From positions 62,001 through 126,000 of the forward strand of contig JANQHD010000028.1 of NCBI GenBank assembly GCA_028282805.1: DNA of 64,000 nt, given 5' to 3'. The position numbers and the translations under genes are program-made. Of this stretch, positions 26,952 to 35,789 are shown in pieces (within the stretch, counting starts at the first letter, position 1; each line of letters begins with the position of its first letter). This DNA comes from Phycisphaeraceae bacterium. GTDB taxonomy: Bacteria; Planctomycetota; Phycisphaerae; Phycisphaerales; Zrk34. The notes beneath the pieces were generated by a model. It was not told the origin of the DNA. It did not search any database and worked only from the letters and a program-made list of their open reading frames with translations.

Positions 26952-28168
26952 TCCGCCGGCGTCGTCGTCGGTTGGTCTTCTTCCGTACCAATCGTCTCCA
27001 ACCCCACCACGGGCCCGGTGCCGTGCGCCAACAGCGCCACGGCCCGGTCGTCGGGGTGGGCAATGACGATCTGCGGGCCCCACTGAAACACGATCCGCCG
27101 ATCCGGCAACGCGGTCGCATCGCACGCGAACCACGAAACAAAAGGCGTTTCAACCGCGTACCGCACCCTGTTTTCGGGCTTGTCGCCGTCGACAAACAGC
27201 CCGTACAGGGACCACGGCCCCGTCGTGACCTGAAGGTCGCAGGGTGGGATGACGGCGCTCGTGCCATACGCGAGGTAGTTGCGAGGTTGGAACTGCCCAT
27301 CGCGGATGTCGCCCGGGTGCGCCGCGGCGATCGGTGCGAAGTTCTTTGTGATCGTGGTCAACACGGGTTTGGCGACATGGTCTTTGAAGAGCACCAGGTC
27401 GTACGCGCCGTCTTGATTCGGTGCGACCGCCAACCGCGTTCTTGCCAGGCTCACGTCTAATTCTCGGTAAAGCTGTTTTTTTGAGCCGTCGAGCGAGACG
27501 CGGTGGATGTGGCCGTCGTGGTAATCGAGGTAATACACCCAGCCGGTCGCCGGCCCCGTGATCTCGCTTGGTTTAACGACCGCGATCTCGTCGAGCGTGT
27601 TCATGCTGACCGCGTTGTACCACCACGCGATCGGCGTGTAGGTGATGGCGTGGATGAGCAAGCACGCCGCGACGCTCCGGGTCCAGCGGTTCGGCGTCCG
27701 CCAGAGCAAGCCCAGCACGAACGGCCATTCGACGATCAGCGTGATCGCAAACGCCAGCGCGATCGCGGTGACCCCGAGCAGCGGGAGCATATGGTTGACG
27801 TTGCTCAGGTCAACGACCAGGCTCGACGATTCAACGTGGTACTGCGGGTCGGCCATGAACGGCACGCCGAGTTCACGCGCGTGCGAGTAGAGCTTGATAT
27901 AGCCGAAAAACGCCGAGACGTAATTGGCGACGATCATGACGACAACGGCGATGATCGCGCTCCGCCAGTTCTTGCGCATGAAGCAGAACAGCATGGCGCC
28001 TTCGATCAACCCGATGAAGAAGTTGCCAAACATCAGGTGAAGGATCGGCGACCTCATCAGGGCGGTGCCCGTGTTGGCGTGCGCCGATCCTGTGATCACC
28101 AGCAGCGCGGCAACGCCGACGCCGCAGAGCAGCGGGGTGCGTTTCGGCTTGAGCTGTTCCCCAGTCAT
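26948..28168 (-). CDS. Polytopic membrane protein of unknown function
   Basis: 406 residues. About five or six membrane segments in the first ~210 residues (first at ~14-31, then NFFIGLIEGAMLF, AIIAVVVMIVANYVSAFFGY and others), followed by a ~190-residue beta-rich domain (GWVYYLDYHDGHIHRVSLDGSKKQLYREL, RRIVFQWGPQIVIAHPD) that looks propeller-like and is probably periplasmic. No family recognised. The first segment resembles a signal peptide (ITGSAHA). Its stop codon TAA overlaps the convergent glycosyltransferase stop TAG by four bases. Confidence 0.65.
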   Translation of the reverse strand: MTGEQLKPKRTPLLCGVGVAALLVITGSAHANTGTALMRSPILHLMFGNFFIGLIEGAMLFCFMRKNWRSAIIAVVVMIVANYVSAFFGYIKLYSHARELGVPFMADPQYHVESSSLVVDLSNVNHMLPLLGVTAIALAFAITLIVEWPFVLGLLWRTPNRWTRSVAACLLIHAITYTPIAWWYNAVSMNTLDEIAVVKPSEITGPATGWVYYLDYHDGHIHRVSLDGSKKQLYRELDVSLARTRLAVAPNQDGAYDLVLFKDHVAKPVLTTITKNFAPIAAAHPGDIRDGQFQPRNYLAYGTSAVIPPCDLQVTTGPWSLYGLFVDGDKPENRVRYAVETPFVSWFACDATALPDRRIVFQWGPQIVIAHPDDRAVALLAHGTGPVVGLETIGTEEDQPTTTPAD

Positions 28169-28244
28169 GACGTAAACGATACCCCAACGCTCGCAGATCC
28201 GCGAGCGGTTTCGTGTTGACCTGCGGCGCGGTTGCTCGGACACT

Positions 28245-29738
28245 ATGGGCATGTCCGACCGGGATAATCTCGAACGCCTGCTGACCGCGCGGCACCCGTG
28301 CATCTCGATCGTGTCCAACGAAGAGGCGTACGTGCTCGACGTGCTGTACCGGCTGGCGATCGACCAGGGCCGGGAGGTGCGCGAGTGGTCGGCGAGCCGG
28401 GGCCTGACGCTCGGGCCGCTCACGCACGGCGAGCGGGTGGCCGACACCGAGAACCCCGCGGCGGCGATGTTCTACCACCTCAAGCACGACGCGTCGTGTT
28501 TTCTCGTGTTGCTCGACCTGGCGCCGCACCTCGGCGATGCGAAGGTGGTTCGCATGCTGCGCGACGCCGTGGAACGCGCCCGGCAGATCCGTGGCCACGT
28601 GATCCTCATCGACCACGAGGAGCCCCCGGCCAAGATCGTCGAGCCGATCGCCACGCGCTTTGAGGTCTCGCTGCCCGACGAGTCCGAGTTGGCCGAGCTG
28701 GTGCGCGACACGATCCAGCGTGAACACCGCCAGGAGCGCGTCAACGCCAAGGTGTCACGCGAGGGGTTGGCGACGATCGTGCGGACGCTGCGTGGCTTGT
28801 CGCGCCGGCAGGCCGAGCAGATCATCGTCGACACCGTCGCCGAGGACCGCCGGCTCGACGAGCGCGACATCAGCCGTATCCTCGCGCGCAAGCGGCAGAT
28901 CATCCACCGCGACGGGTTGCTCCAATACGTCGAGAGCCCGGCGGACCTGTCGGAGATCGCCGGGTTCCACCGGTTCAAGCAGTGGCTCGAGATGCGGCGC
29001 GAGACGCTCAGCGCCAAGGCGATCAAGTTCGGCCTGCGCCCGCCGCGCGGCGTGTTGATGCTCGGCGTGCCCGGCGCGGGTAAGTCGCTGTGCGCCAGGG
29101 CCGTGGCGACCGCGTGGCACCGGCCGCTGCTGCGGTTGGACCCGGGCGTGCTCTACGACCGCTACATCGGCGAGTCGGAGCGCCGGCTGCGCGAGGCGTT
29201 GCAGCAGGCCGAGGCGATGAGCCCGATCGTGTTGTGGGTCGACGAGATCGAAAAGGGCTTTGCCTCCGCCGCGGCGCACAACGTCGACGGCGGCCTGTCG
29301 CAGCGCATGTTTGGTTCGCTGCTGACGTGGATGCAGGACCACCACGCGCCCGTGTTCATGTTCGCCACGGCCAACAACATCGAGGCGCTGCCCCCGGAGC
29401 TGCTGCGCAAGGGCCGGTTCGACGAGATATTTTTCGTGGACATGCCGACGCCGGAGATACGCAAGCGCGTCTTCGAGGTGCACTTGGCCAAGCGCGGACG
29501 CGACGCGAGTAAGTTCGACCTGGCGACGCTGGTCGCGGCGTCGGACGGCTTTACCGGGGCCGAGATCGAACAGGCGATCATCTCCGCGCTGCACGAGGCG
29601 TTCGCGACGGGCACGGACGTGAACACCGAGCTGATCGCCGGAGCGCTCGAGCACTCGCCGCCGCTGTCGGTGACGATGGGCGAAGAGATCGCACAGCTGC
29701 GCTCGTGGGCCGCCGAACGCTGCGTGCCGGTCGATTGA
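28245..29738 (+). CDS. Ycf46-type AAA+ ATPase
   Basis: 497 residues. An N-terminal ~240-residue domain (inactive AAA-like, with LVLLDLAPHLGD and HVILIDHEEPP) precedes an active AAA module: Walker A GVPGAGKSL at 274-282, Walker B IVLWVDEIEKGF near 330, sensor 1 FATANN and the arginine-finger stretch LPPELLRKGRFDEIFFVD. The WxDEIEKGF box is typical of the chloroplast/cyanobacterial Ycf46 family, whose function remains poorly known. A TTGACC (28216) and CACTAT (28241) just upstream might give a leaderless message from the second ATG at 28251. Confidence 0.9.
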   Translation: MGMSDRDNLERLLTARHPCISIVSNEEAYVLDVLYRLAIDQGREVREWSASRGLTLGPLTHGERVADTENPAAAMFYHLKHDASCFLVLLDLAPHLGDAKVVRMLRDAVERARQIRGHVILIDHEEPPAKIVEPIATRFEVSLPDESELAELVRDTIQREHRQERVNAKVSREGLATIVRTLRGLSRRQAEQIIVDTVAEDRRLDERDISRILARKRQIIHRDGLLQYVESPADLSEIAGFHRFKQWLEMRRETLSAKAIKFGLRPPRGVLMLGVPGAGKSLCARAVATAWHRPLLRLDPGVLYDRYIGESERRLREALQQAEAMSPIVLWVDEIEKGFASAAAHNVDGGLSQRMFGSLLTWMQDHHAPVFMFATANNIEALPPELLRKGRFDEIFFVDMPTPEIRKRVFEVHLAKRGRDASKFDLATLVAASDGFTGAEIEQAIISALHEAFATGTDVNTELIAGALEHSPPLSVTMGEEIAQLRSWAAERCVPVD

Positions 29739-29739
29739 C

Positions 29740-31164
29740 CTATTCCGGCTGCGTGATCTGGAACTGCGACTCGTACTTCTTGCGGTTCTGCTTCGACCAG
29801 TAAACCGAGGTCATGAACACCGGCTGCTTCTGAAAGGTCAGCTCCCAGTCGTTGAGCTTGCGCATGAGCTTCGTCACCAGTTGCGGGTGTTCGGCGGCGA
29901 GGTCGTGGCGTTCGCTGACGTCCTCGGCGAGGTTGAACAGCTGCGGCGGGCGGTGGGGCAGGCGGAGCAGCTTCCAGTCGCCGTCGCGGATCGCTGCGTT
30001 CTTCAGCGCCGCGCGCCAGTAGAGCGTGTCGTGCGGGCGGGCCTCGCCCTTCTCGCCGCGCAGGTACGGCAGCAGGTCCACGCCGTCGTAGGTCTTCTTC
30101 GGGTTCAACGTCGATTCGGCGTCGACGCCCGCGGCGGCGAGGAACGTGGGCAGCAGGTCCAGCGCGATGAACGGCTGGTCGTACGTCTTGCCCGCGGGCA
30201 GGCGCTTGGGCCAGGTCACGATGTACGGCACGCGGATGCCGCCCTCGTGCAGCATGCCCTTCTGCCCCCACAGCGGCGCGTTGATCGACGCGTTCGACTG
30301 GCACGGCCCGCCGTTGTCGCTGAAGAACACGATCAGCGTGTTGTCGAACTGCCCGGTGTCTTTCAGGTGCTTGACGATCTTCGCGACGCTTTCGTCGAGG
30401 CAGTGTTGCATGGCGGCGTAGGTGCGGCGACGCTTGTCGGCGATGTGGGCGAACTTCGCCAGGTCCTCCTCCTTTGCTTGGAGCGGCGTGTGCGGCGTGT
30501 TGTACGACAGGTAACAGAACCACGGCTGCCCGGCGGGCGTGCGGTCGATGAAGTCCAGCGTTTCCTGCGTGAACCAGTCGGTCAGGTACGGCACGTCGAT
30601 CTGTTTGACCCGGTCGTTGTTGCGCCACAGCTGGTTGTTGTCGGGCTTGGGGAAGTAGTTGTGGTTGCCCTTGAGCATGCCGAAGAAGTAATCGAACCCG
30701 CGCGCGTTGGGCAGGTGCCAGTCGGCGCTCTGGCCGAGGTGCCACTTGCCGATCAGGGCGGTGTGGTAGCCGGCGGCCCGCAGGTGGTCGCTGATCAGCT
30801 TCTCGTCGTGCGGGATGGCGAGGTACTCGGGGTTGACGTGCTCGGGGTGGGTCAGGTTGTGCTCGTAGCCGAAGCGGTTCTGGTACCGCCCGGTCAGGAG
30901 CCCGGCGCGCGAAGGCGAGCAGACCGCGCCGCTGACATAGCCCTGTGTGCACCGCACGCCCGCCCCGGCCAGCGCGTCGATGTGGGGCGTGGCGATCTGT
31001 TTGGAGCCGAAGCACGACAGGTCGCCGTAGCCCATGTCGTCGACGAGGATGACGAGGATGTTCGGCCGGGCGTCGGGCTCGGCGAAGCAGGCGGCGCAAA
31101 CGAACAGCCCCGCGACGCCGAACGCGAGGGCCCGGATCGCTGACGGTCGGGGATGGGTTTTCAT
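29740..31164 (-). CDS. Secreted sulfatase (formylglycine type), tandem copy 2
   Basis: 474 residues. Signal peptide (cleavage near FVCAACFA), then the sulfatase core: metal-ligand DD (42-43), C82-S-P-S-R (to be converted to formylglycine), GRYQNRFG, GKWHLG, and FFSDNGG. The family hydrolyses sulfate esters on sugars or peptides outside the cytoplasm. It follows its paralog (31170-32588) at five bases, and the two are alike along the whole length, a recent tandem duplication. The last residues (QFQITQPE) are almost the same as in copy 1 (EYQLTQPE). Its stop is one base from the convergent Ycf46 stop. Confidence 0.93.
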   Translation of the reverse strand: MKTHPRPSAIRALAFGVAGLFVCAACFAEPDARPNILVILVDDMGYGDLSCFGSKQIATPHIDALAGAGVRCTQGYVSGAVCSPSRAGLLTGRYQNRFGYEHNLTHPEHVNPEYLAIPHDEKLISDHLRAAGYHTALIGKWHLGQSADWHLPNARGFDYFFGMLKGNHNYFPKPDNNQLWRNNDRVKQIDVPYLTDWFTQETLDFIDRTPAGQPWFCYLSYNTPHTPLQAKEEDLAKFAHIADKRRRTYAAMQHCLDESVAKIVKHLKDTGQFDNTLIVFFSDNGGPCQSNASINAPLWGQKGMLHEGGIRVPYIVTWPKRLPAGKTYDQPFIALDLLPTFLAAAGVDAESTLNPKKTYDGVDLLPYLRGEKGEARPHDTLYWRAALKNAAIRDGDWKLLRLPHRPPQLFNLAEDVSERHDLAAEHPQLVTKLMRKLNDWELTFQKQPVFMTSVYWSKQNRKKYESQFQITQPE

Positions 31165-31169
31165 GGCGG

Positions 31170-32588
31170 TTATTCCGGCTGGGTCAGTTGATACTCACGA
31201 TCATACTGCTTGGCGTGGGTCCGCATCCAGTTCATGCCGCTCATGAACAGCGGGGTGCTCTCGAATGAGGTCTCCCACGCGAACAGCTTGCCCATGAGCT
31301 CGCGGACCTTTTCGGGGTGTTGGCGTGCGAGGTCGTGCTGTTCGCCGACGTCGCTGGCGAGGTTGTAGAGCATCGGCGGCCGGTCGTGCATGCGGACCAG
31401 CTTCCAGTCGCCGTCGCGGATGCCGGCGGAGCGCATGATGATCCGCCAGTAGAGCGTGTCGTGCGGGCGGTGGTTGCCCATCTCGCCGCGCAGGTACGGC
31501 AGCAGGTCGACGCCGTCGAAGGGCTTTTTCTTGTTCTCGACCGCACGCCGGCTGATGCCCGCGGCCTCGAGGAACGTGGGCAGCAGGTCCAGCGCGATGA
31601 ACGGCTGGTCGTACGTCTTGCCCGCCGGGAGCTTGCCGGGCCAGCAGAAGATGTACGGCACGCGCACCCCGCCCTCGAGCACCATCGACTTCTGCCCGTT
31701 CAGCGGCGCGTTGACCGAGGCGTTGGAGTAACACGGCCCGCCGTTGTCGCTGAAGAACACGATCAGCGTGTTCTCGTGCTCGCCGGTGTCCTTGAGGTGC
31801 TGGACGAGCCTGCCGACGTTGTAGTCGAGGCAGTGCTGCATCGCGGCGTAGATGCGGCGCTTGCGGTCCTTGATGTGCGCGAACTTGGCGATGTCTTCCT
31901 GCTTGGCCTGCAACGGCGTGTGCGGGGTGTCGTGCGAGAGGTACACGAACCACGGCTGTTCCTTGGGTGTGCGATCGATAAAGTCGATCGCTTCGGTCGT
32001 GTACCAGTCGGTGGTGTAGGGCTCGTCGATCTTCGTGACCGGCTCGCGGCCGCGGTAGATGTTCTTGTTCTCGACCTTGGGGAAGTGGCCGTGGCCGCCG
32101 TAGCGGCCGAAGTAGTAGTCGAAGCCGCGCGAGAGGGGGTGGTGCCACTCGGCGTCTTTGCCGCCGAGGTGCCACTTGCCGATGATCGCCGTGGCGTAGC
32201 CGGCGGCCTTGAGGTACTGCGGCATGAACTTCTCGTCGCGCGGCACGGCGACGAACTCACGGTTGACGTGCGCGGGGTAGGAGAGGTTGTGTTCGAAGCC
32301 GAAGCGTTCCTGGTATCGGCCCGTCATCAGCCCGGCGCGCGACGGGGCGCAGACCGCGCCGCTGACGTAACCCTGCGTGCAGCGGACACCGGAGCGGGCC
32401 AGCGCATCGATGTGGGGCGTGGGGATCTGCTTGGAGCCGAAGCAGGACAGGTCGCCGTAGCCCATGTCGTCGGCGAGGATGATGAGGATGTTGGGCTTGT
32501 CGGCCGCGCGGGTCTGGCATGGAAAAAACGCCGTGGCACAGACCGCCAGCAGGCACGCGGTGAGTCTGAAGATGCATTGAGTCGCCAT
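31170..32588 (-). CDS. Secreted sulfatase (formylglycine type), tandem copy 1
   Basis: 472 residues. Signal peptide with a cleavage site near CQTRA, metal-ligand DD (40-41), C80-A-P-S-R for formylglycine formation, GKWHLGG and the VFFSDNGGP metal site. Same architecture as the next gene. The start at 32588 is supported by AGGAGG seven to eight bases upstream; the 5' extension of the frame has no similarity. Substrate unknown; nearby heparinase-like and sulfotransferase genes suggest sulfated polysaccharides. Confidence 0.94.
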   Translation of the reverse strand: MATQCIFRLTACLLAVCATAFFPCQTRAADKPNILIILADDMGYGDLSCFGSKQIPTPHIDALARSGVRCTQGYVSGAVCAPSRAGLMTGRYQERFGFEHNLSYPAHVNREFVAVPRDEKFMPQYLKAAGYATAIIGKWHLGGKDAEWHHPLSRGFDYYFGRYGGHGHFPKVENKNIYRGREPVTKIDEPYTTDWYTTEAIDFIDRTPKEQPWFVYLSHDTPHTPLQAKQEDIAKFAHIKDRKRRIYAAMQHCLDYNVGRLVQHLKDTGEHENTLIVFFSDNGGPCYSNASVNAPLNGQKSMVLEGGVRVPYIFCWPGKLPAGKTYDQPFIALDLLPTFLEAAGISRRAVENKKKPFDGVDLLPYLRGEMGNHRPHDTLYWRIIMRSAGIRDGDWKLVRMHDRPPMLYNLASDVGEQHDLARQHPEKVRELMGKLFAWETSFESTPLFMSGMNWMRTHAKQYDREYQLTQPE

Positions 32589-32657
32589 CGGGGGCCTCCT
32601 TGTCGCATATGACGAAGCGCACCACGCCCGCGGTACAAGGATCGACCCCAAAAAACG

Positions 32658-33224
32658 TTACTCTTCCATGATCTCTTTGCTCTTGGCGTCGACGGACTCG
32701 GCGACCTGGGCCTCGTACTTCTTGGTCAGGTCGTTGATCTGGTCCTTGGCGTCCTTGGCCGCGTCCTCGGCGATGTGCAGGGTCTTGTCCTTCTCGGCCT
32801 GGTCGACGTGCTTGTTGGCGTCGCGGCGGGTGTTGCGGATGGCGACCTTGGCCTGCTCGCCCATCTGCTTGATCGAGCCGGCCAATTGCTTGCGGCGGTC
32901 GGTGCTCAGCGGCGGGACGTTGAGGCGGATCGCCTTGCCCTCGGTCATGGGGTTGAGCCCGAGGCCCGCGGCCTGGATGGCCTTGGAGATCTCGCCGACC
33001 ACGCTCGGGTCGTGCGGCTTGATCATCAGCTGCGTCGGCTCGGGCACGGACACCTGCGCAAGCTGCCGCAGGTCGGTCTGCGAGCCGTAGTAATCGACCT
33101 TCACGTACTCGACCATCGCGGGGCTGGCCCGGCCCGTCCGCACGCCGCGCAACTCACCGCGGAGGTAGTTGACGGCCTTCTCCATGTGCTCTTCGCAGTC
33201 GAGTAGGATGTCGTCGAGATTCAT
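32658..33224 (-). CDS. frr: Ribosome recycling factor
   Basis: 188 residues, standard length. Splits post-termination ribosomes with EF-G. The conserved AVNYLRGELRGVRTGRASPAM opening, DYYGSQTDLRQLAQVSVPEP, and the closing RRDANKHV..AEKDK helices are all present. GGAGG precedes the ATG. It follows pyrH, with only a GAGTCTT repeat array between them, the classical pyrH-frr order. Confidence 0.97.
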   Translation of the reverse strand: MNLDDILLDCEEHMEKAVNYLRGELRGVRTGRASPAMVEYVKVDYYGSQTDLRQLAQVSVPEPTQLMIKPHDPSVVGEISKAIQAAGLGLNPMTEGKAIRLNVPPLSTDRRKQLAGSIKQMGEQAKVAIRNTRRDANKHVDQAEKDKTLHIAEDAAKDAKDQINDLTKKYEAQVAESVDAKSKEIMEE

Positions 33225-33238
33225 GGGTGCGCTGCCTC

Positions 33239-33304
33239 CAAGAGTCTTGAGTCCTGAGTCTTGAGTCTTGAGTTCCGCACTCACACCTCAAGACTCAAGC
33301 CTCA
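33239..33304. repeat. GAGTCTT heptamer array that provides the pyrH stop codon
   Basis: GAGTCTT, GAGTCCT, GAGTCTT, GAGTCTT in tandem (33242-33269), a short loop, then CTCAAGACTCAAGCCTCAAG (33286-33305) in the opposite orientation. The pyrH stop TGA (33304-33302, minus strand) lies inside the GGCTTGAGGCTTGAG sequence of this array. Same word family as at 17672. Confidence 0.85.
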
Positions 33305-34033
33305 AGCCTCCGCTGATACCACGGTCGCAACGCCGCCGCCCTTGACGACGTCCGCGATCTGCCCCGGCTGTTTCATGTTGAAGACGATGATGGGGATGTT
33401 GTGCGTGCGGCACATGTCGAACGCGGTCAGGTCCATGACCTGCAGGCCGCGGCGGATCGCCTCGTCGAACGTGAGCGTGTCGAACCGCTGGGCGTCGTCG
33501 TGCTCGACCGGGTCCTTGTCGTACACGCCGTCGACCTTGGTCGCCTTGAGCAGGGCGTCGGCGTTGACCTCCGCGGCGCGGAGCGACGCGGCGCTGTCGG
33601 TCGTGCAGAAGGGGTTGCCCGTACCGCCGACGAAGATGACCACGCGCCCTTTTTCCAGGTGCCGCAGCGCTCGGCCGCGGATGAACAACTCGGCGACCGA
33701 CGAGACGTTGATCGCCGACAGCACGCGGGCGGGCTGGCCAAGCTGCTCGAGCGCTTCTTTCAGCGCCAGGCCGTTGATGACGGTGCCGAGCATGCCCATC
33801 TGGTCGGCGACGGCCTGGTCGATCTGGCCCTGCTTGGCGAGGGTGGCGCCGCGGATGATGTTGCCGCCGCCCACGACGATCGCGACCTCGCTGCCGGCCT
33901 TGGCGGCCAGGGCGATCTCGCGGGCGATCAGTTGCAACTCGTCGCCGTCGATGCCGAACCCGCCGGGCTTGCAGAACGCCTCGCCCGACAGCTTGATCAG
34001 CACACGACGGTATTTTGGCACTTCGTCAGACAT
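33302..34033 (-). CDS. pyrH: UMP kinase
   Basis: 243 residues. Makes UDP from UMP with ATP; hexameric amino-acid-kinase fold. Visible landmarks: KLSGEAF near the start, GGGNIIRGA, GTVINGLALKEAL, and FVGGTGNPFCTTDSAASLRAAE. Complete. The final codons (VSAEA-stop) end in the repeat array, which supplies the stop. Followed by frr. Confidence 0.97.
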   Translation of the reverse strand: MSDEVPKYRRVLIKLSGEAFCKPGGFGIDGDELQLIAREIALAAKAGSEVAIVVGGGNIIRGATLAKQGQIDQAVADQMGMLGTVINGLALKEALEQLGQPARVLSAINVSSVAELFIRGRALRHLEKGRVVIFVGGTGNPFCTTDSAASLRAAEVNADALLKATKVDGVYDKDPVEHDDAQRFDTLTFDEAIRRGLQVMDLTAFDMCRTHNIPIIVFNMKQPGQIADVVKGGGVATVVSAEA

Positions 34034-34081
34034 CGGTCGCAGATTGTGACGTGTTCGCAGGCGATCGGCAAGTCCGCCCGC

Positions 34082-35077
34082 TCAAACCATCAGCGCCTCG
34101 AGCCGGCGGACCCGCTCGCCGATCGGCGGGTGCGTGGCGAAGACGCTGTTGAGGTTCTCGCGGCCGCGGGCGTTGAGGATGGGGTTGACGATGAACAGGT
34201 GGGCCGTCGCACGGTTGGCCACGGTCAACGGCTCGGTGTCGGCCGCGAGCTTGCGCAGCGCGTCGGCCAGGCCCTTGGGGTTGCGCGTCAGCTCGACCGC
34301 CCCGGCGTCGGCGAGGTACTCGCGCTGCCGGCTGACGGCGAACTGGATGAGCCGCGCCAGCAGCGGGGCCACGATCGCCAGCACGATCACGATCACCAGC
34401 ACGATCAACACCGCCGCGCCGCCGCCCTTGCCGCCGCTGCGCGAGCGGCCGCGCCCGCCGTAACGCAGCGAGCGCCCGGCGACGTCGGCGGCCATCACGA
34501 TCAGGCCCACCATCGTCGCCACCAGCATGGTCAGGCGGATGTCGTGGTGGCGGATGTGCGCCATCTCGTGCGCCATCACCCCCGCCAGCTCGTCGCGCGT
34601 CAGCCGTTGCCGCAGGCCCGTGGTGATGGCCACGGCGGCGTGCCGTGGGTCGCGCCCCGTGGCGAAGGCGTTGAGCGCCGCTTCGTGCATCACGAACACG
34701 CGCGGCATCGGCAAGCCCGCAGCGATCGACATCTCTTCGACCACGTTGAACAGCTGCGGGTCGTCGGCCTTCTGTATCTCGCGCGCACCGCTGAGCGCCA
34801 GCAGCGCCCGGCCGCCCGAAAAATAACTCCAGCAACCGGTCATCGACACGACGAACACACCCACCACGCACGCGAGCACCAAGCCCGGCAACGACACGCC
34901 GCCGTTGGCGTACAGCATGATCACCACGCCCACCGCGACGCACACCGCCACCGACAACGCGCCCATGCCCAGCACCAGCAGCGCGCTGTTGCGCTTGTTG
35001 CGGGCGATCAGGTCGTGGTACGTCAGGTCGGGCGGGTAGGCGGAAAACTTGTCGGCGTGGGCCGGTGCATCGGTCAT
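34082..35077 (-). CDS. htpX: HtpX-type membrane zinc metalloprotease
   Basis: 331 residues. Two membrane segments at ~33-55 and 63-82, the Zn-binding HEMAH at 170-174, two more hydrophobic segments (~183-200 and a long Val/Ile stretch near 225-245), and the third ligand region REYLADAGAVELT. HtpX degrades damaged membrane proteins. A glycine/arginine/serine-rich loop lies between the later segments (GGRGRSRSGGKGGG). It is the second gene after lemA (four-base gap), a pairing seen in many genomes. Confidence 0.92.
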   Translation of the reverse strand: MTDAPAHADKFSAYPPDLTYHDLIARNKRNSALLVLGMGALSVAVCVAVGVVIMLYANGGVSLPGLVLACVVGVFVVSMTGCWSYFSGGRALLALSGAREIQKADDPQLFNVVEEMSIAAGLPMPRVFVMHEAALNAFATGRDPRHAAVAITTGLRQRLTRDELAGVMAHEMAHIRHHDIRLTMLVATMVGLIVMAADVAGRSLRYGGRGRSRSGGKGGGAAVLIVLVIVIVLAIVAPLLARLIQFAVSRQREYLADAGAVELTRNPKGLADALRKLAADTEPLTVANRATAHLFIVNPILNARGRENLNSVFATHPPIGERVRRLEALMV

Positions 35078-35081
35078 CGTT

Positions 35082-35648
35082 TTAGAACTGCACCTGCGGC
35101 GCTTCGCGGACGGCCTCGTCGACCACCTCGAAGAACTCGCGCTGCTCGAAGTTGAACATGCCGGCGACGATGTTCGCGGGGAACTGCTGGCAGGCGGTGT
35201 TGTACCGGCTGACCACATCGTTGTAGTGCTGGCGCGCGAAGCCGATCTTGTTCTCCGTGCTCGTCAGCTCTTCCTGCAACTGCATGAAGTTCTCGTTGGC
35301 CTTGAGCTCGGGGTACGCCTCGGACAGGGCGAACAGCTTGCCGAGCGTGGCGGTGAGGAAGCTCTCGGCCTGGGCCTGCTCGCCGACCGAACCGGCGTCG
35401 ATGGCCTGCTGGCGGGCGCGGATGACGCTTTCGAGCGTTTCTTTCTCGTGCGAGGCGTAGCCCTTGACCGTTTCCACGAGGTTGGGGATCAGGTCGTAGC
35501 GGCGTTTGAGTTGGACGTCGATCTGCGCCCAACCGTTCTCGCACTGCACGCGCTTGGCGACCAGGCCGTTGTAGATCGCGATCACGGCCAGCGCGATGAC
35601 CAGCAGGATGACGACGAGGCCTCCGATGACGATGATGATGGGCAGCAT
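35082..35648 (-). CDS. lemA: LemA family protein
   Basis: 188 residues. One N-terminal membrane segment (PIIIVIGGLVVILLVIALAVI), then helices with the LemA signature KRRYDLIPNLVETVKGYASHEKE (about residues 48-70) and NVVS/RYN..FP..I.A. Its exact role is not known; it commonly pairs with HtpX. First gene of a two-gene unit; the ATG at 35648 is preferred because the longer frame has no membrane anchor first. Confidence 0.93.
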   Translation of the reverse strand: MLPIIIVIGGLVVILLVIALAVIAIYNGLVAKRVQCENGWAQIDVQLKRRYDLIPNLVETVKGYASHEKETLESVIRARQQAIDAGSVGEQAQAESFLTATLGKLFALSEAYPELKANENFMQLQEELTSTENKIGFARQHYNDVVSRYNTACQQFPANIVAGMFNFEQREFFEVVDEAVREAPQVQF

Positions 35649-35789
35649 GGGTAACCCCTTTATTTCAAGTTCGGCCGGGGGCCGGATTCCGGGTAGAGAA
35701 TACCGTTTTTCGACCACCCACGTGTGCGCGGCGGCGGGCGGGCTCTGGCAGATTCGCGACGGACGCGCATCCGGTAAACTCAGACGTCT

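Noticed and set aside
35649-35789. FMN riboswitch before ribD
   Set aside because: The RFN core words are absent from the 141-base gap.
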